DNA of 64,000 nt from assembly GCF_007570865.1 (NCBI RefSeq), contig NZ_VLPS01000001.1, forward strand, positions 372,001 to 436,000, written 5' to 3'. Both the position numbers and the translations under genes were made by a program. The notes under the pieces are model-generated. The model did not search any database. It was given only the letters and a program-made list of their open reading frames with translations, and had not been told where the DNA came from. Positions within the stretch are counted from its first letter, which is position 1. The number at the start of each line of letters is the position of its first letter. Positions 36,566 through 48,155 of this stretch are shown piece after piece. Source of the DNA: Atlantibacter subterraneus (lineage in GTDB: Bacteria; Pseudomonadota; Gammaproteobacteria; Enterobacterales; Enterobacteriaceae).

Positions 36566-37303
36566 TTAACTGTAAAAACTTTGCGCAAGAGAGCCCACCA
36601 GCAGCTGCCAGCCGTCCACCAGCACAAACAGCATCAGCTTAAAGGGCAGGGCGATGGTCGCAGGCGGCACCATCATCATCCCCAGCGCCATCAGCACGCT
36701 GGCGATCACCAGGTCGATAATCAGGAACGGGATAAATACCGTAAAGCCAATCTGGAACGCGGTTTTCAGCTCGCTGGTCACGTAGGCGGGCAGCAGGATA
36801 CGCATCGGCACCGCTTCCGGCCCTTCCAGCGAAGGGATATTCGCCAGCCGGGCGAACAGCGCCAGATCCGCCTGACGGGTCTGACGCAGCATGAATTCAC
36901 GCAGCGGCTGAGCGCCTTTCTCCAGCGCCACGTCCATGGTGATCTTGTTTTCGCTGAACGGCTGGTAAGCGTCGGTATAAATCTTGTCCAGCACCGGCGA
37001 CATAATAAAAAAGGTCAGAAACAGCGCCAGCCCGAGCAGCACCTGGTTGGGCGGCGCGGACGGCGTACCCAGCGCGTTGCGCAGTAGCCCGAATACGATG
37101 ATGATGCGGGTAAAGCTGGTCATCATCAGCAGGACGGCGGGCAAAAAGGTCAGCGAAGTGATAAACACCAGGGTCTGAACCGGCAGCGACCAGCTCTGGC
37201 CGCCGTTGGCCAGCGGCTGGCTGACGATGCCGGGCAGCTGCGCCATGGCAGGCGTCGCCATCAGGCCGAGCATAACAAGCAATAAAGAGAGGCGACGCAT
37301 CAA
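36566..37303 (-). CDS. fliP: FliP, flagellar export gate protein
   Basis: The 245-aa protein has a cleavable signal ([15 protein letters not shown]) and the FliP signatures [20 protein letters not shown] and [20 protein letters not shown]. It overlaps the fliO stop by 4 bases, so it is translationally coupled. Confidence 0.97.
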   Translation of the reverse strand: MMRRLSLLLVMLGLMATPAMAQLPGIVSQPLANGGQSWSLPVQTLVFITSLTFLPAVLLMMTSFTRIIIVFGLLRNALGTPSAPPNQVLLGLALFLTFFIMSPVLDKIYTDAYQPFSENKITMDVALEKGAQPLREFMLRQTRQADLALFARLANIPSLEGPEAVPMRILLPAYVTSELKTAFQIGFTVFIPFLIIDLVIASVLMALGMMMVPPATIALPFKLMLFVLVDGWQLLVGSLAQSFYS

Positions 37304-37686
37304 CGTTTACCGTTACGTGAAAGCAAATTTTTCATCAGATTTTGAAACTCGGCGGCAGGGGGCGTGGGTGTAGCCGCCGTTTCTGCCGGGGCCGGAGGCA
37401 GGGTGTGCAGATGAGTGATCTGCGACGCCGTGACGCCCAGCACCAGACGGGCGTCTTCCACTTCCACCACCACAATGCGCTCGCGGGTGCCGAGGCTGAC
37501 GCTGCTGCGCAGTTTTACCTCTTTGCTTAGCCCGCTTTTGGCGCTGAAGCCAAAGCGTTTCGCTAACCAACCCGCCAGTAAAATCAGCAGAATAATTACC
37601 GCCAGCGCACCGCTGACCTGCATCAATGACGAGCCGGCCTGCGGCATAGCCTGCGGCGCGGCGACGGTGGCGGTCTGGGCACTCAT
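37300..37686 (-). CDS. fliO: FliO, flagellar export assembly protein
   Basis: The 128-aa protein has one membrane helix ([20 protein letters not shown]) and a cytoplasmic part with [19 protein letters not shown], as in FliO. It assists assembly of the FliP ring. It starts directly after the fliN stop and overlaps fliP by 4 bases. Confidence 0.95.
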   Translation of the reverse strand: MSAQTATVAAPQAMPQAGSSLMQVSGALAVIILLILLAGWLAKRFGFSAKSGLSKEVKLRSSVSLGTRERIVVVEVEDARLVLGVTASQITHLHTLPPAPAETAATPTPPAAEFQNLMKNLLSRNGKR

Positions 37687-38094
37687 TTAGCGGCTCAGAC
37701 GACGCATGCGTTCGGACGGGGTGATGATATCGGTGATGCGCACGCCATATTTATCGGCCACCACCACCACTTCACCCTGGGCGATCAAATAGCCATTGAT
37801 CAGAATATCCAGCGGCTCACCGGCAAGGCCGTCCAGCGCCACCACCGAACCCTGCGTCAGACGCAGCAGCTCTTTGATGGTCATCCGCGTGCGGCCCAGT
37901 TCCACGGTCAGCTTCACCGGGATATCCATAATCAAATCGATATCCTGCAACGTACCGCTGACGTCGCCGCCCTCCAGCGCGCGGAACACGCTGTCGGCGC
38001 TGCTTTTGGTCGCGGTTTTCTGCTCACTCATGGCTTCAGCCCACAGATCGTCCACGGAGCCGTTATCGTCGGACGGATTGTTAATATCACTCAT
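37687..38094 (-). CDS. fliN: FliN, flagellar switch C-ring protein
   Basis: The 135-aa protein has the SpoA domain DIPVKLTVELGRTRMTIKEL with LAGEPLDILINGYLIAQGEV. FliN forms the lower C-ring with FliM and docks export cargo through FliH. It overlaps the fliM stop by 4 bases. Confidence 0.97.
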   Translation of the reverse strand: MSDINNPSDDNGSVDDLWAEAMSEQKTATKSSADSVFRALEGGDVSGTLQDIDLIMDIPVKLTVELGRTRMTIKELLRLTQGSVVALDGLAGEPLDILINGYLIAQGEVVVVADKYGVRITDIITPSERMRRLSR

Positions 38095-39095
38095 TTGGGC
38101 TGTTCCTCATTCAGCGAATGTAAAATCGGGTTGATCAGGTGTTCAACGCGCAGTGCGTACTGGCCGTTTACCGTTCCGTACTGGCTGGTCAGTACCGGTA
38201 CGCCATCCACATGGGCGATAATGCGATCCGGTTTTTCGATGGGCAGCACATCGCCCGGTTTTAATTTGAGAATATTCGACAGGCGCATCGAGATATCCGC
38301 GAAGTTCGCCACCAGCTCCAGCTCCGAATGCTGCACCTGGCGCACCAGGTTCTCACGCCAGTTCTGGTCTTCATGGCGGGAGTTTTCCAGCGGTGGGTTA
38401 ACCAGCAGCTCGCGCAGCGGCTCGATCATGCTGAACGGCAGGCAGATATTAAATTCACCAGTCAGGTTGCCGATTTCCACATGGAACGGCGTGTTTACCA
38501 CGATATCGTTCGGCGAAGTGGTGATATTGGTGAATTTCACCTGCATCTCGGAACGCACATACTCCACGTCCAGCGGGTTAATCGCTTTCCACGCGTCGCT
38601 GTAGGATTCCAGCGCCAGCTTCAGCATGCGCATAATCACGCGCTGTTCGGTATGGGTGAACTCGCGGCCCTCCACCTTGGTGGGGAAGCGCCCGTCGCCG
38701 CCGAACAGGTTATCCACGGCGATAAAAACCAGGCTTGGCGAAAACACAAACAGCCCGGTGCCGCGCAGCGGTTTCAGGTGGATCAGGTTCAGGTTGGTCG
38801 GCACCGGCAGGTTGCGGGCAAACTCATGATAGGGCTGAATGCGGATCGCGCCCACGGTGATATCCGGGCTACGACGCAGCAGGTTAAACAGCCCCATACG
38901 AAACTGACGGGCGAAACGCTCGTTGATGATCTCCAGCGCCTGGAGGCGCTCGCGCACCACCCGGCGTTGGGTATTAGGATCGTAAGGGCGAATATCGCTG
39001 TCGCTAACGCCAGCCTTTTTTTGTTCAACGTTGTCGTCGCTATCGCCATTCAACAACGCGTCGATTTCGGCCTGTGAAAGAATACTGTCGCCCAT
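38091..39095 (-). CDS. fliM: FliM, flagellar switch protein
   Basis: The 334-aa protein begins with the CheY-binding peptide (SILSQAEIDALLNGD), then the CheC-like middle domain (GRFPTKVEGREFTHTEQRVI) and a C-terminal SpoA domain. It receives the CheY-P signal and sets rotation direction. fliL lies 4 bases upstream. Confidence 0.97.
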   Translation of the reverse strand: MGDSILSQAEIDALLNGDSDDNVEQKKAGVSDSDIRPYDPNTQRRVVRERLQALEIINERFARQFRMGLFNLLRRSPDITVGAIRIQPYHEFARNLPVPTNLNLIHLKPLRGTGLFVFSPSLVFIAVDNLFGGDGRFPTKVEGREFTHTEQRVIMRMLKLALESYSDAWKAINPLDVEYVRSEMQVKFTNITTSPNDIVVNTPFHVEIGNLTGEFNICLPFSMIEPLRELLVNPPLENSRHEDQNWRENLVRQVQHSELELVANFADISMRLSNILKLKPGDVLPIEKPDRIIAHVDGVPVLTSQYGTVNGQYALRVEHLINPILHSLNEEQPK

Positions 39096-39099
39096 GGGT

Positions 39100-39567
39100 C
39101 TACCGCAGAATAAAAGCTGTGTACAGCACGTCGGTCACGACCTGCTTCGGTTGGCCTGCCACCAGCGGCTGGGCAAGCGTATCTTTAATGGCTTCAACCA
39201 GCTTCTGTTTACCTTCGTCAGTCGCGAGTTGCTCCGCGTTCTGACGGGAGAACAGCAGCAGTAAACGGCTGCGGATTTCCGGCAGGTACTCACTCAGGCG
39301 CTGACGCGTGGTGTCATCTTTCAGACGCAGCGTGATGCCGATATACAGCACACGATCGGCATCGCCGAGGTTAACCGTAAAAGTATCCAGAGCATAAAAC
39401 ACCGGCGCTGGCGGTGGCTCGGGTTCGGCTTTTACTGGCGTTTCCGGCGTTTGTTGCATCCGCCAGTAGCTGTACCCTGCGGTGGCGCAGGCAGCAAGAG
39501 TAATGAGCACCAGTAACGGGATCCAGATGGAGCGTTTACGGCTTTTAGTGATTGCGCTGTCAGTCAT
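39100..39567 (-). CDS. fliL: FliL, flagellar stator-associated protein
   Basis: The 155-aa protein has one N-terminal membrane helix ([20 protein letters not shown]), a Pro-rich linker and a periplasmic FliL domain ([20 protein letters not shown]). It surrounds the MotAB stators and supports torque. A gap of 103 bases separates it from fliK. Confidence 0.96.
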   Translation of the reverse strand: MTDSAITKSRKRSIWIPLLVLITLAACATAGYSYWRMQQTPETPVKAEPEPPPAPVFYALDTFTVNLGDADRVLYIGITLRLKDDTTRQRLSEYLPEIRSRLLLLFSRQNAEQLATDEGKQKLVEAIKDTLAQPLVAGQPKQVVTDVLYTAFILR

Positions 39568-39670
39568 CTGACCGTGTTTCCTCTATCAGTACTGCATAGT
39601 GGCTGATTATCCCGTGTCTGCGGGCGGTTAAAGCCTGGAAAAGACGTGAATATTCACGCTACCTCAGGCG

Positions 39671-40867
39671 TTAGGCGAAGATATCCACCGCGTTATCGCC
39701 ACGGGCGATACGCTGCAGGCTGGCAGGAGCCGCCACGCTCTCTTCGCCACTACCGGCAATACTAAACTGGCTGCCGCGTGAGCCGCCCTGCTGGGGCTGA
39801 CCTTGCTGCTGCTGTTGCCCGGCGAAACTCTCGCTGCTGATATCGCTCTGGCCCAACTGAATGCCGCTTTCCGCCAGCTGAGTGCGCAGCGTCGGCAGCG
39901 CGGCTTCCAGCGCGGCGCGCACGTGGCTGTGCGGTGAGACGAACTGCATCTGCGCCAGGTTATCGTCGATTTTCAGCGAGATATGCACCTGGCCCAGATC
40001 TTCCGGGTTAAGACGCAGTTCGGCGCTCTGCTGGCCGTTACGGGTCATCAGGGTAACGTGCTGACTAAACGCCTGCTGCCATTCGGCGGTGCCCAGTTGG
40101 GCATTCAGCACTGCGGTATGCGGCGTAGCCATGGCGGCGCTGCTCGGCGCGGTTGACGTAGTTGCGCTACTCACCAGCGGCTGTAATGCCGATGGCGTGG
40201 TCGGGCTACTGGCGTTGGCGTCGTTAAACAGCTTTTCAGCATTGCTGGCGGCCTGCACCGCATCAGGCTGCTGGGTGGCAACGGAGGCCGTCGGCTGGGC
40301 CTGGGCAGTTAAGGCCTGCGTATCAGCACGGGGTTTACCATCACTTTTGATCTCGGCGCGTACATCGCCAGTCAGCGATTTCGCCAGCGAGCCTGTCGCG
40401 GTGGCAACCGCCGCCGTGTTGGCCTGGCCGCTTACGCTTTCTTTCGCCAGCGCAGCGGTTTGCTGGTGAGGCAGCATCGCGAACAGGGCAGTTAATGCAG
40501 CCATATCCTGTTCGTTGAGTGACTTATCATCTTTAACGCCGTGAATTTTATCGGCCACGCTGGCTACAGCAGTGGCGGTGGCGTCGGGCTGGCTATCAGT
40601 GGGAGTATGCAGCCCCGCCAGCATCGCTTCGAGCAGGGTTTTCGCATCGGTGTCAGCCTCCCCGGCGATTTCACCAGGCTTTAACGTCAGTTTTTGGGTG
40701 CCGTTTGCCAGCGCGTCGAGATCCAGGCTTTTACCGTCACCGAGGCCGGGCATCGCCTGGCTCAGTAACGCCAGAAAAGATTCGCCGAGTGGGGCGCTTT
40801 TGTCAGAAACCGCCAGCCCGGCAATATCGCCTTCAGGGACCACTGAAATTTTAGGTAATGTAATCAT
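39671..40867 (-). CDS. fliK: FliK, flagellar hook-length control protein
   Basis: The 398-aa protein has a low-complexity Ala/Thr/Gln-rich middle (molecular ruler) and a conserved C-terminal switch domain with [20 protein letters not shown] and [20 protein letters not shown]. It is exported during hook growth and switches FlhB specificity. It overlaps fliJ by 4 bases. Confidence 0.95.
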   Translation of the reverse strand: MITLPKISVVPEGDIAGLAVSDKSAPLGESFLALLSQAMPGLGDGKSLDLDALANGTQKLTLKPGEIAGEADTDAKTLLEAMLAGLHTPTDSQPDATATAVASVADKIHGVKDDKSLNEQDMAALTALFAMLPHQQTAALAKESVSGQANTAAVATATGSLAKSLTGDVRAEIKSDGKPRADTQALTAQAQPTASVATQQPDAVQAASNAEKLFNDANASSPTTPSALQPLVSSATTSTAPSSAAMATPHTAVLNAQLGTAEWQQAFSQHVTLMTRNGQQSAELRLNPEDLGQVHISLKIDDNLAQMQFVSPHSHVRAALEAALPTLRTQLAESGIQLGQSDISSESFAGQQQQQGQPQQGGSRGSQFSIAGSGEESVAAPASLQRIARGDNAVDIFA

Positions 40868-41307
40868 TCGCTTTTCCGAAATGTCGCGCGCTGCGCAAAC
40901 TCATCCATACGTTTTTGATCGAGCCGGTTCTCCGCTAACAGTGCGGCGCTGGCCTGACGATCGGAAAGCGTCTGCCATGCCTGCAAACGCTGCTTTTTCT
41001 CTTTCCAGAAACCCAATGCCTGATCGACTTTTGAGTTCCACTGCATTAACTGCTGCCGGTGCTGCTCGATGGCTTTTTCCAGCGTCTGAATAAACTGCTG
41101 GTAGTTTTGCCAGCGGTTACTGGCGATGCCCTGGCTCATATCCTGATTCAGGTTGCTGCGGTACTCGTGCTGATAGTCGATCAGCATATTGAGCTGATCC
41201 TGAGCCTGCTGGCACCCCCGCCGCATTTCACCTAACCGCAAAGCCGCGTCATCGACTTCTTTTTCCGCAAGATCTTTTAAGGTGTTAAGCGCATTGCTCT
41301 GACTCAT
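40864..41307 (-). CDS. fliJ: FliJ, flagellar export ATPase stalk/chaperone
   Basis: The 147-aa protein is almost entirely helical coiled coil ([40 protein letters not shown]), as in FliJ, which acts as the gamma-like stalk of the FliI hexamer. It lies 21 bases after fliI. Confidence 0.95.
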   Translation of the reverse strand: MSQSNALNTLKDLAEKEVDDAALRLGEMRRGCQQAQDQLNMLIDYQHEYRSNLNQDMSQGIASNRWQNYQQFIQTLEKAIEQHRQQLMQWNSKVDQALGFWKEKKQRLQAWQTLSDRQASAALLAENRLDQKRMDEFAQRATFRKSE

Positions 41308-41328
41308 GGTTACCTCACTTACGCCTCG

Positions 41329-42699
41329 TTACACCGTCGGGAAGATCAGCTCCAGTGCCTGTAGCGAATTCTCGACGTCGGCACGCTCGAAAATGCCCTG
41401 TTGTAAAAACGCCTCCAGCTGCGGCCAGAGCGCGATGGCCTTATCCAGTAACGGATCGCTGCCTTTGGCGTACGCCCCCACGCTCACCAAATCGCGGTTG
41501 CGTTGAAAACTCGACAGTAACTGCTTGAACATCCGCACCCGGGCATAGTGTTGATCGGTGATCAACGCCGTCATGGCGCGGCTGATGGAGGCTTCAATAT
41601 CAATGGCCGGATAGTGGCCCGCTTCCGCCAGGCGGCGCGACAGAACGATATGGCCGTCGAGGATCGCGCGTGCCGAATCGGCAATGGGGTCCTGCTGGTC
41701 ATCGCCTTCAGTCAGTACGGTATAAAACGCGGTAATTGAGCCGCCGCCGGTGATGCCGTTGCCCGCGCGCTCCACCAGCGCCGGAAGTTTGGCGAATACC
41801 GAAGGCGGATAGCCTTTGGTGGCAGGCGGTTCGCCGATCGCCAGCGCGATTTCACGCTGGGCCATGGCGTAGCGGGTCAGGGAGTCCATAATCAGCAGCA
41901 CGTGCTGGCCGCGATCGCGGAAATCTTCGGCGATGCGCGTGGCGTAGGCCGCGCCCTGCATACGCAGCAGGGGAGAGACGTCCGCCGGGGCGGCGATCAC
42001 CACCGAGCGGGCGCGCCCCTCAGGGCCGAGGATGTTTTCGATAAAATCTTTGACTTCGCGGCCACGTTCGCCAATCAGGCCGACGACAATCACGTCCGCC
42101 TGGGTGTAACGGGCCATCATGCCTAACAGTACGCTTTTGCCGACGCCGGAACCGGCGAACAGGCCCATACGCTGGCCGCGTCCGACGGTGAGTAGCGCGT
42201 TGATCGGGCGCACGCCCACGTCCAGCACGTCTTCAATCGGGGTTCGCTGTAGCGGGTTGAACGGCGGGGTGATCAGCGCGCCGGTGGATTCGGTTTCCGG
42301 CGCGGGCAGGCCGTCGAGCGGTTTACCGCCGCCATCCAGCACGCGGCCCAGCAGTTCCGGGCCCAGCGGCAGCTGTTTGCCGCTTTGCAGGTTATCGCCC
42401 ACCGCGTGGCGGGCGTAGACCCGCGCGCCGGGCAAAATGCCTTCCACTTCTTCCAGCGGCATCAGAAACAGTTTCTGGCCGTTAAAGCCCACCACTTCGC
42501 TTTCCACTTCCTGAGTCTGGCTACCGTTCTGGCGTTCGATAATGCAGGTCGCCCCCAGCGGCAGTTGCAGGCCGGTGGCTTCCAGCACCAGACCGGTAGC
42601 GCGGGTCAGCCGCCCGTAGCGGCGTACCGGCGGCAGCTGGGCGATTTTGGCTTCAAAGGCGTCGAGCGACGCCAGCCAGCGGGTAAGCCGGGCGGTCAT
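41329..42699 (-). CDS. fliI: FliI, flagellar export ATPase
   Basis: The 456-aa protein has Walker A AGSGVGKS at residues 182-189, Walker B region [20 protein letters not shown] and the type III ATPase block [18 protein letters not shown]. The ATG overlaps the fliH stop by one base. It powers and assists cargo unfolding at the export gate. Confidence 0.97.
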   Translation of the reverse strand: MTARLTRWLASLDAFEAKIAQLPPVRRYGRLTRATGLVLEATGLQLPLGATCIIERQNGSQTQEVESEVVGFNGQKLFLMPLEEVEGILPGARVYARHAVGDNLQSGKQLPLGPELLGRVLDGGGKPLDGLPAPETESTGALITPPFNPLQRTPIEDVLDVGVRPINALLTVGRGQRMGLFAGSGVGKSVLLGMMARYTQADVIVVGLIGERGREVKDFIENILGPEGRARSVVIAAPADVSPLLRMQGAAYATRIAEDFRDRGQHVLLIMDSLTRYAMAQREIALAIGEPPATKGYPPSVFAKLPALVERAGNGITGGGSITAFYTVLTEGDDQQDPIADSARAILDGHIVLSRRLAEAGHYPAIDIEASISRAMTALITDQHYARVRMFKQLLSSFQRNRDLVSVGAYAKGSDPLLDKAIALWPQLEAFLQQGIFERADVENSLQALELIFPTV

Positions 42700-43394
42700 T
42701 ACACCACTCCCGGCGCGGCGAGGCGGCAGAGCTCCTGCCAGCGGGTGGCGACGCTGGCGTCAAGATCGCCTTCGTCCGCCGACACTTTACAGCCGCCGGG
42801 GTGCAGCGTCGGGTCGCCGCGCAGCCGCCAGCCGTGCAGGCTAAGGGTCGCGCCCAGCATCTCTTCCACGCGCTGTAAATCATCCGGGTGCACGCGCAGC
42901 TGCGGCTTGCCGCTGAACAGCGGCTCCTGCTGCAACAGCAGCTGGATCTGTTTAATCAGGGCGTTGTTGTCGACGCCAGCAGACTGGCCGATGACCTGGC
43001 GCGCGGCCTCCAGCGCCATCTGCATCAGACGGGAGGCAATCACGCTGTCGAGGGCGTCGAGGGTGTTCTGGAATTCGCTCACCAGCAGCTGCATCCGGGC
43101 ATGCACCGGGGCCTGCTGGTTACGGGCTTCCGCCATACCCTGTTCAACGCCTTTCTGAAAACCTTCCTGGCGGCCCTGTTCAAACCCCTGGGCGCGGCCT
43201 TCGGCGACGCCCGCGTTATAGCCCTGCTCGTGGGCTTGGGTTTGTAGCAGCGCCAGCTGCTGTTGCAGGTGTTGCTCCTGCTGGGCGGCGGTGAGCTCAG
43301 TATTCGGCTCCGCCGCTTCCGGCATGACAAAATCCGTGGCGGGTGGGGCGAGATCGTCAGGCAGCCAGCGCTGCCAGGCCGGTTGGTTAGACAT
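42699..43394 (-). CDS. fliH: FliH, flagellar export ATPase regulator
   Basis: From the ATG at 43394 the product is 231 aa ([20 protein letters not shown], as in FliH); an upstream ATG at 43415 lies further inside fliG. A Gln/Gly-repeat helix region ([20 protein letters not shown]) follows, typical of FliH, then the ATPase-binding C-terminal domain. It overlaps the fliG stop by 8 bases. Confidence 0.95.
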   Translation of the reverse strand: MSNQPAWQRWLPDDLAPPATDFVMPEAAEPNTELTAAQQEQHLQQQLALLQTQAHEQGYNAGVAEGRAQGFEQGRQEGFQKGVEQGMAEARNQQAPVHARMQLLVSEFQNTLDALDSVIASRLMQMALEAARQVIGQSAGVDNNALIKQIQLLLQQEPLFSGKPQLRVHPDDLQRVEEMLGATLSLHGWRLRGDPTLHPGGCKVSADEGDLDASVATRWQELCRLAAPGVV

Positions 43395-44382
43395 AGGTAT
43401 CCTCGCCGCTGCCAATTACCATCTCGCCGGTTTCCGCCAGACGACGGACGATCAGCAGAATCGCCTTCTGCTCGTTCTCCACCTGGGAGAGACGCACCGG
43501 GCCACGGTTGGCCAGGTCGTCGCGCAGGATATCTGCTGCACGCTGGGACATATTGCGCAGGAACTTCTCGCGCAGCGGCTGTTCGGCACCTTTGAGCGCC
43601 ACCAGCAGCGATTCGGAATCCACTTCCTGCAACAGGCGCTGGATACTGCGGTCGTCCACTTCCACCAGGTTTTCGAACAGGAACATCTCGTCGATAATTT
43701 TCTGCGCCAGGTCGCCGTCGAACTCGCGCACCGCCGTGATAACCGCTTCTTCCTGCTGAGTTTTCATCAGGTTGATAATCTCGGCTGCGGTTCTTACGCC
43801 GCCCATTTTGCTGCGCTTGAGGTTCTGGCCGTCGAGCAGGTTGTTGAGCACTTCGGTCAGTTCCGCCAGCGCGGCTGGCTGGACGCCGCCGAAGGTGGCG
43901 ATACGCAGCATCACGTCGTGACGCAGGCGCTCGTCAAACAGGGCAAGAATATCCGCCGCCTGGCCGCGTTTGAGGTGGACCAGGATGGTGGCGATAATCT
44001 GCGGATGCTCGTCGCGAATAAGATCGGCGGCGCTCTGCGGCTCCATAAAGTTGAGCGTCTCCATACCCGAGGTGGTCTCTTTGGTATCGAGAATATCCTC
44101 AAGCAGGCTGGCGGCGCGCTCTTCGCCCAGCGCTTTGATCAGCACCGAACGCAGATAGTCGTTGGCGTTAACGCTCAGCGCCGCGAACTGTTCGGCTTCC
44201 TGTTCAAACTCCGCCAGCACCTCGGTCAACTGCTTGTTGGAGATCTGGCGCACGTTGGCCATCGCGGCGCTCAGGTGCTGCACTTCGCGCGGAGAGAGGT
44301 GTTTGAACACCTCCGCCGCCCGGTCTTCGCCGATGGTCATCAGCAAAATGGCGCTTTTGTCGGTACCGGTCAGTCCACTCAT
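43387..44382 (-). CDS. fliG: FliG, flagellar motor switch protein
   Basis: The 331-aa protein has the EHPQ-type motif ([15 protein letters not shown]), a middle ARM domain and a C-terminal torque helix region with charged residues (FEDIL-type [20 protein letters not shown]). It binds FliF and contacts MotA. It overlaps the fliF stop by 4 bases. Confidence 0.97.
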   Translation of the reverse strand: MSGLTGTDKSAILLMTIGEDRAAEVFKHLSPREVQHLSAAMANVRQISNKQLTEVLAEFEQEAEQFAALSVNANDYLRSVLIKALGEERAASLLEDILDTKETTSGMETLNFMEPQSAADLIRDEHPQIIATILVHLKRGQAADILALFDERLRHDVMLRIATFGGVQPAALAELTEVLNNLLDGQNLKRSKMGGVRTAAEIINLMKTQQEEAVITAVREFDGDLAQKIIDEMFLFENLVEVDDRSIQRLLQEVDSESLLVALKGAEQPLREKFLRNMSQRAADILRDDLANRGPVRLSQVENEQKAILLIVRRLAETGEMVIGSGEDTYV

Positions 44383-46064
44383 AGTTCGTTACTCATCCAC
44401 TGGCGAATGACCAGCGCCACTACGCGCGGATCGTTATCAGACATTTCACGGATACGCTGGCTCATCACCTCGGCGCTCAGGCGCTGGGTGGTGCGGCGCT
44501 GCTGGGTTTGCTCGTCGCGAGTCAGGCGCACTTCCACTGCGTCTTCCATCTCTTTCTGCTGGCGAGCCACTTCCTGGACGGCTTTGGTCTCTTCGGCGCG
44601 GCGCTGGAGCTGCGGACGTACCGCTTTACGCCACAGCAGCCAGGCGACAATCAGCACTATCAGCCAGCGGCCTGCGGACATCAGCTGATCGATAAAGCTC
44701 TGCTGCTGCCAGAACGGCAGTTCGCCACCGGTTTCCAGCGTTTCGGTGAACGGCGAGTTCACCACGTTAAGCGTGTCGCCGCGCGGCTCGCTAAAGCCCA
44801 TGGCTTCGCGGGTCAGATCTTCGATCTGCTTCATCTGATCGCTGGTCAGCGGCAGCGGCTTGCCGTCCGGCAGCGTGCGGTAATTAACCACTACCGCCAC
44901 GGACAGGCGCTGCACATCGCCGGTATTCATTTTGGTATGGCGGATGGTGCGATCGACTTCGTAGTTGGTGGTTTCATCGCGCTGCGTATTGCGCGGCACG
45001 GCGCTGTTGGTATTAGCCGTTTGCGTGCGCTGGCCGTTGTTCTGGGCGTTTTGCTGGTTTTGCGCCGGTGGCGCGTCGATAGGCGCGTTATTGGCCGGAG
45101 CAGGCTGGTTTGACAGCGCACCAGGCACACCGCCCGGCAAGCCGCTGCCGATTTGTTCGTTAGTGTTTAACTGGCGTGAACGGATGGCGGCCTGGTTCGG
45201 GTCGTTATTCGGGCGATACTGCTCTTCGGTTTGCTCTTTGCTGGCGAAGTCGATCTGCGCGGTGACCTGGGCGTGAACGTTGCCGTTACCGACGATAGGA
45301 CCGAGGATCGCTTCAATACGGCGCTGCACGCGGCCTTCGACGTCGGCGGCGTACTTCAACTGTGCATCGTTCAGATCGCGACCGGCAGTGCTGGACGGGG
45401 TTAACAGGTGCCCCCCCTGATCCACCAGCGTCACGTTACCTGGCGGCAGACCGGCTACCGCGCTGGAGACCATATGCACAACGGCGGTGATCTGTCCTTC
45501 ATCCAGCGCGCGGCCCGGCTCCAGATTTACCGTAACGGAAGCAGAAGGCGCCTTTTGCTCGCGGACAAACAGCGACGGCTTTGGCATGGCCAGGTGAACG
45601 CGGGCGCTTTTTACCGGGCCTAAGGTTTCGATGGTGCGCGACAGTTCGCCTTCCAGCGCGCGCTGATAGTTGACCTGCTCGCTGAACTGGCTGATGCCGA
45701 ATTTTTCCTGATCCAGCAGCTCGAATCCGACCGCGCCGCCTTTCGGCAGGCCCAGCCCGGCCATCTTCAGGCGCAGTTCGTGTACGTTATCCGCCGGAAC
45801 CATGATAGCGCCGCCGTTATCGGAGAACCGGTACGGCACGTTCATTTGGGTGAGCTGAGTGACGATGGCACCGCCATCTTTTTCGCTCAGGTTACTGTAC
45901 AGAACCCGGTAATCCGGGGTTTTCGCCCACAGGACGAGGGCCACGATAATCGCGACCGCAGCCGCGCTGGCGACCATCAACGGAATACGAGGATTTGCTC
46001 GCAGGCGGGTTAACCATTCGTTGGCTTTATTTGCTGGCGCTTGAGCCGGAGCAGCGGTATTCAT
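44379..46064 (-). CDS. fliF: FliF, flagellar MS-ring protein
   Basis: The 561-aa protein has N- and C-terminal membrane helices ([40 protein letters not shown]) and YscJ-type ring domains ([28 protein letters not shown]). Its C-terminal tail binds FliG. It is the first gene of the fliFGHIJKLMNOPQR operon, divergent from fliE across 226 bases expected to carry FlhDC-dependent class 2 promoters (family knowledge; boxes not resolved here). Confidence 0.97.
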   Translation of the reverse strand: MNTAAPAQAPANKANEWLTRLRANPRIPLMVASAAAVAIIVALVLWAKTPDYRVLYSNLSEKDGGAIVTQLTQMNVPYRFSDNGGAIMVPADNVHELRLKMAGLGLPKGGAVGFELLDQEKFGISQFSEQVNYQRALEGELSRTIETLGPVKSARVHLAMPKPSLFVREQKAPSASVTVNLEPGRALDEGQITAVVHMVSSAVAGLPPGNVTLVDQGGHLLTPSSTAGRDLNDAQLKYAADVEGRVQRRIEAILGPIVGNGNVHAQVTAQIDFASKEQTEEQYRPNNDPNQAAIRSRQLNTNEQIGSGLPGGVPGALSNQPAPANNAPIDAPPAQNQQNAQNNGQRTQTANTNSAVPRNTQRDETTNYEVDRTIRHTKMNTGDVQRLSVAVVVNYRTLPDGKPLPLTSDQMKQIEDLTREAMGFSEPRGDTLNVVNSPFTETLETGGELPFWQQQSFIDQLMSAGRWLIVLIVAWLLWRKAVRPQLQRRAEETKAVQEVARQQKEMEDAVEVRLTRDEQTQQRRTTQRLSAEVMSQRIREMSDNDPRVVALVIRQWMSNEL

Positions 46065-46290
46065 CGCGCACCTCGATGCTCAGCGTGGACAACAATTTTG
46101 GTGTTATGAAGCAAAACGGACTCCCGGGTGCAACGTGCACAATAACTTCCACAATGATGGCGCTGCCATTATTTGGCTTTCCGGGAATTTCGATGAACCA
46201 AATAGATGAGATTTTAGTGGCTATTTAACGCCTTTATCTCATTGACAAGGTGGTAACCTCCGTCTACTCGAAATGATCCAGGGGAGTGTC

Positions 46291-46602
46291 ATGTCCATTC
46301 AGGGGATTGAAGGCGTCGTCCAGCAGTTGCAGGCCACCATGCTGTCTGCGCGCAATACGCCAGTACAACCGCAGCCCGCCGTGAGTTTTGCCGGTGAACT
46401 TCAGGCCGCGCTGGGCCGCATCAGCGATACCCAGAACGCCGCACGCGCTCAGGCGAACCAGTTTTCACTCGGCGCGCCGGGCGTGTCGCTTAACGATGTG
46501 ATGGTCGACTTGCAGAAGTCGTCGGTCTCGCTGCAGATGGGTATCCAGGTGCGCAACAAACTGGTGTCGGCCTATCAGGACGTGATGAATATGCAGATCT
46601 AG
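46291..46602 (+). CDS. fliE: FliE, flagellar MS-ring/rod junction protein
   Basis: From the ATG at 46291 the product is 103 aa: [20 protein letters not shown] at the start and [20 protein letters not shown] near the end, both diagnostic of FliE. An in-frame ATG at 46273 is less likely, since GGGGAG precedes the later one. FliE links the export gate to the proximal rod. It is a single-gene operon divergent from fliF. Confidence 0.96.
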   Translation: MSIQGIEGVVQQLQATMLSARNTPVQPQPAVSFAGELQAALGRISDTQNAARAQANQFSLGAPGVSLNDVMVDLQKSSVSLQMGIQVRNKLVSAYQDVMNMQI

Positions 46603-46607
46603 TGCCG

Positions 46608-46627
46608 GAAGGCCATTGCTGGCCTTC
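46608..46627 (+). terminator. Hairpin after fliE
   Basis: GAAGGCCA and TGGCCTTC form a perfect 8-base stem with a 4-base loop 5 bases past the fliE stop. There is no clear T run, so termination is probable but not certain. It also faces the convergent SDR gene. Confidence 0.5.
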
Positions 46628-46641
46628 AGTGCGTTGACCGG

Positions 46642-47433
46642 TTATTTACCATAGCGCGGTGCCGGAACACCGGTGCGCGACGCGCCAAACACGGCCAGCC
46701 GCGCCTCTTCATACCGCTCCCACAGCGCCATATCGTGCAGCGGTGGGATGGTGATGTTTTCCCCTTGCGCCAGCCCGGCGAGGGCGGCATCGACCATATC
46801 TTCGCTGGTCATCACCGTGCCTTCAGGGAGTTGCGCATGGGCAATCCCGGAGTGCCCCCAGATTTCCGTTGCCGTAATCGACGGCATTACCACCTGAATA
46901 CGCACACCGCTTTGGGCGAATTCAGCCTGTAACCCGCGCGAGAAGTTTAATACGAAGGCTTTGGTGCCGCTGTACAGCGCGGTTTCGCCACGGGCGTGAA
47001 TGGACAGCGTCGAGGCGATATTAATTATCGTCCCGGCATTACGTGCTTTAAAACGCGGCAGCGCCGCCAGCGACAGGCGAGTGAGGGCGGTAATGTTCAG
47101 GGTAATAATGTCCTGATGCGCCTGGGCGCTGCTGTCGAGAAACGAGGCCATATGCGCGGCACCGGCGTTGTTCACCAGCAACGTGATAGCCTCATTGTTA
47201 CGCAGTTCGTTTTCTACCGCGTTGATACCCGCTTCGGCGCTGAGATCCGCCACCAGGAGGGTTACGGTGACGGCAAAGCGTTCGGTCAACTGCTGCGCCA
47301 GAGCCTGTAACCGATCGGCGCGGCGCGCCACCAGAATCAGGTTATAGCCCTGGGCGGCCAGCCGGTCGGCGTAAACCGCGCCGATACCGGAAGATGCGCC
47401 GGTAATTAACGCCGTAGAAGATGCGGTGCTCAT
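46642..47433 (-). CDS. SDR-family oxidoreductase
   Basis: The 263-aa product (ATG at 47433) is a short-chain dehydrogenase with the nucleotide motif TGASSGIG at residues 10-17, NNAGAAHM, catalytic Ser and YxxxK (ALYSGTKAF). The substrate cannot be told. It lies beside an HxlR regulator gene read in the same direction, a common pairing for redox-stress-regulated enzymes. Confidence 0.9.
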   Translation of the reverse strand: MSTASSTALITGASSGIGAVYADRLAAQGYNLILVARRADRLQALAQQLTERFAVTVTLLVADLSAEAGINAVENELRNNEAITLLVNNAGAAHMASFLDSSAQAHQDIITLNITALTRLSLAALPRFKARNAGTIINIASTLSIHARGETALYSGTKAFVLNFSRGLQAEFAQSGVRIQVVMPSITATEIWGHSGIAHAQLPEGTVMTSEDMVDAALAGLAQGENITIPPLHDMALWERYEEARLAVFGASRTGVPAPRYGK

Positions 47434-47548
47434 AATGGACTCCTCAGTATTAGGTTGCATATTGAAACTAAATTAACTGTAGATACTTTGGTTTTATTAT
47501 GCAACCAAATTGCGCGCTATTTTTTTAGCCAAAAGGGCGGTTAACGAT

Positions 47549-47998
47549 TTAGCGCACCGGGAGTTTCGACTGAACCTCGGTAGGTTCCAGTTTGCGGCCA
47601 TCTTCCGCGATCAGCTCCAGGCGGCGCAGCGGTTTGCGATGGGTGCTGTCCACCAGCACGGTGGCGGTGTCGCCGGCATCAAACAGAAAATCATTGCCCC
47701 ACTGGGATAGCGCCACCAGCACCGTTTGCAGCGCGCGGCCTTTGTCAGTTAATACATACTCCTGCCAGGCGCTGCCGTCGGATGCCGGTTGTAGACGCAG
47801 GATCTCTTCATCGACCAGTTGCTTAAGGCGCACGGTAAGCATATTTTTGGCGATGCCAAGGCTTTTCTGGAATTCACCAAAACGCGTGATACCGCGTAGC
47901 GCATCGCGTACAATCAGCAGCGACCACCAGTCGCCGATAATATCCAGCGACCGGGCAACCGGGCAGTTGGTGTTTGCCATACGGGTCCGTTTCATCAT
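47549..47998 (-). CDS. HxlR-family transcriptional regulator
   Basis: The 149-aa product has the HxlR winged helix: CPVARSLDIIGDWWSLLIVR, then RFGEFQKSLGIAKNMLTVRL. A conserved Cys sits near residue 12 (NTNCPVA), as in members that sense electrophiles or oxidants. It lies 115 bases ahead of the SDR gene on the same strand and is the probable regulator of it; this is inference. Confidence 0.88.
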   Translation of the reverse strand: MMKRTRMANTNCPVARSLDIIGDWWSLLIVRDALRGITRFGEFQKSLGIAKNMLTVRLKQLVDEEILRLQPASDGSAWQEYVLTDKGRALQTVLVALSQWGNDFLFDAGDTATVLVDSTHRKPLRRLELIAEDGRKLEPTEVQSKLPVR

Positions 47999-48155
47999 CT
48001 CTCCTTAAAAAAAACGGCATATAGTTTCATTATAAAACTTATTTGCCGGAATGCCTAACCCGTCATAAAACCGTCATTTTGCGATCCGCTCGCCGGGGCG
48101 TTGAGATTTTTTCTGCCACACTCGTTGCTGGAATAAACGTCCTGAGGAACCTGGC

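Noticed and set aside
43291..44688. 465-aa open frame antisense to fliH-fliG-fliF
   Set aside because: Runs across three confirmed flagellar genes; low-complexity translation typical of antisense frames.
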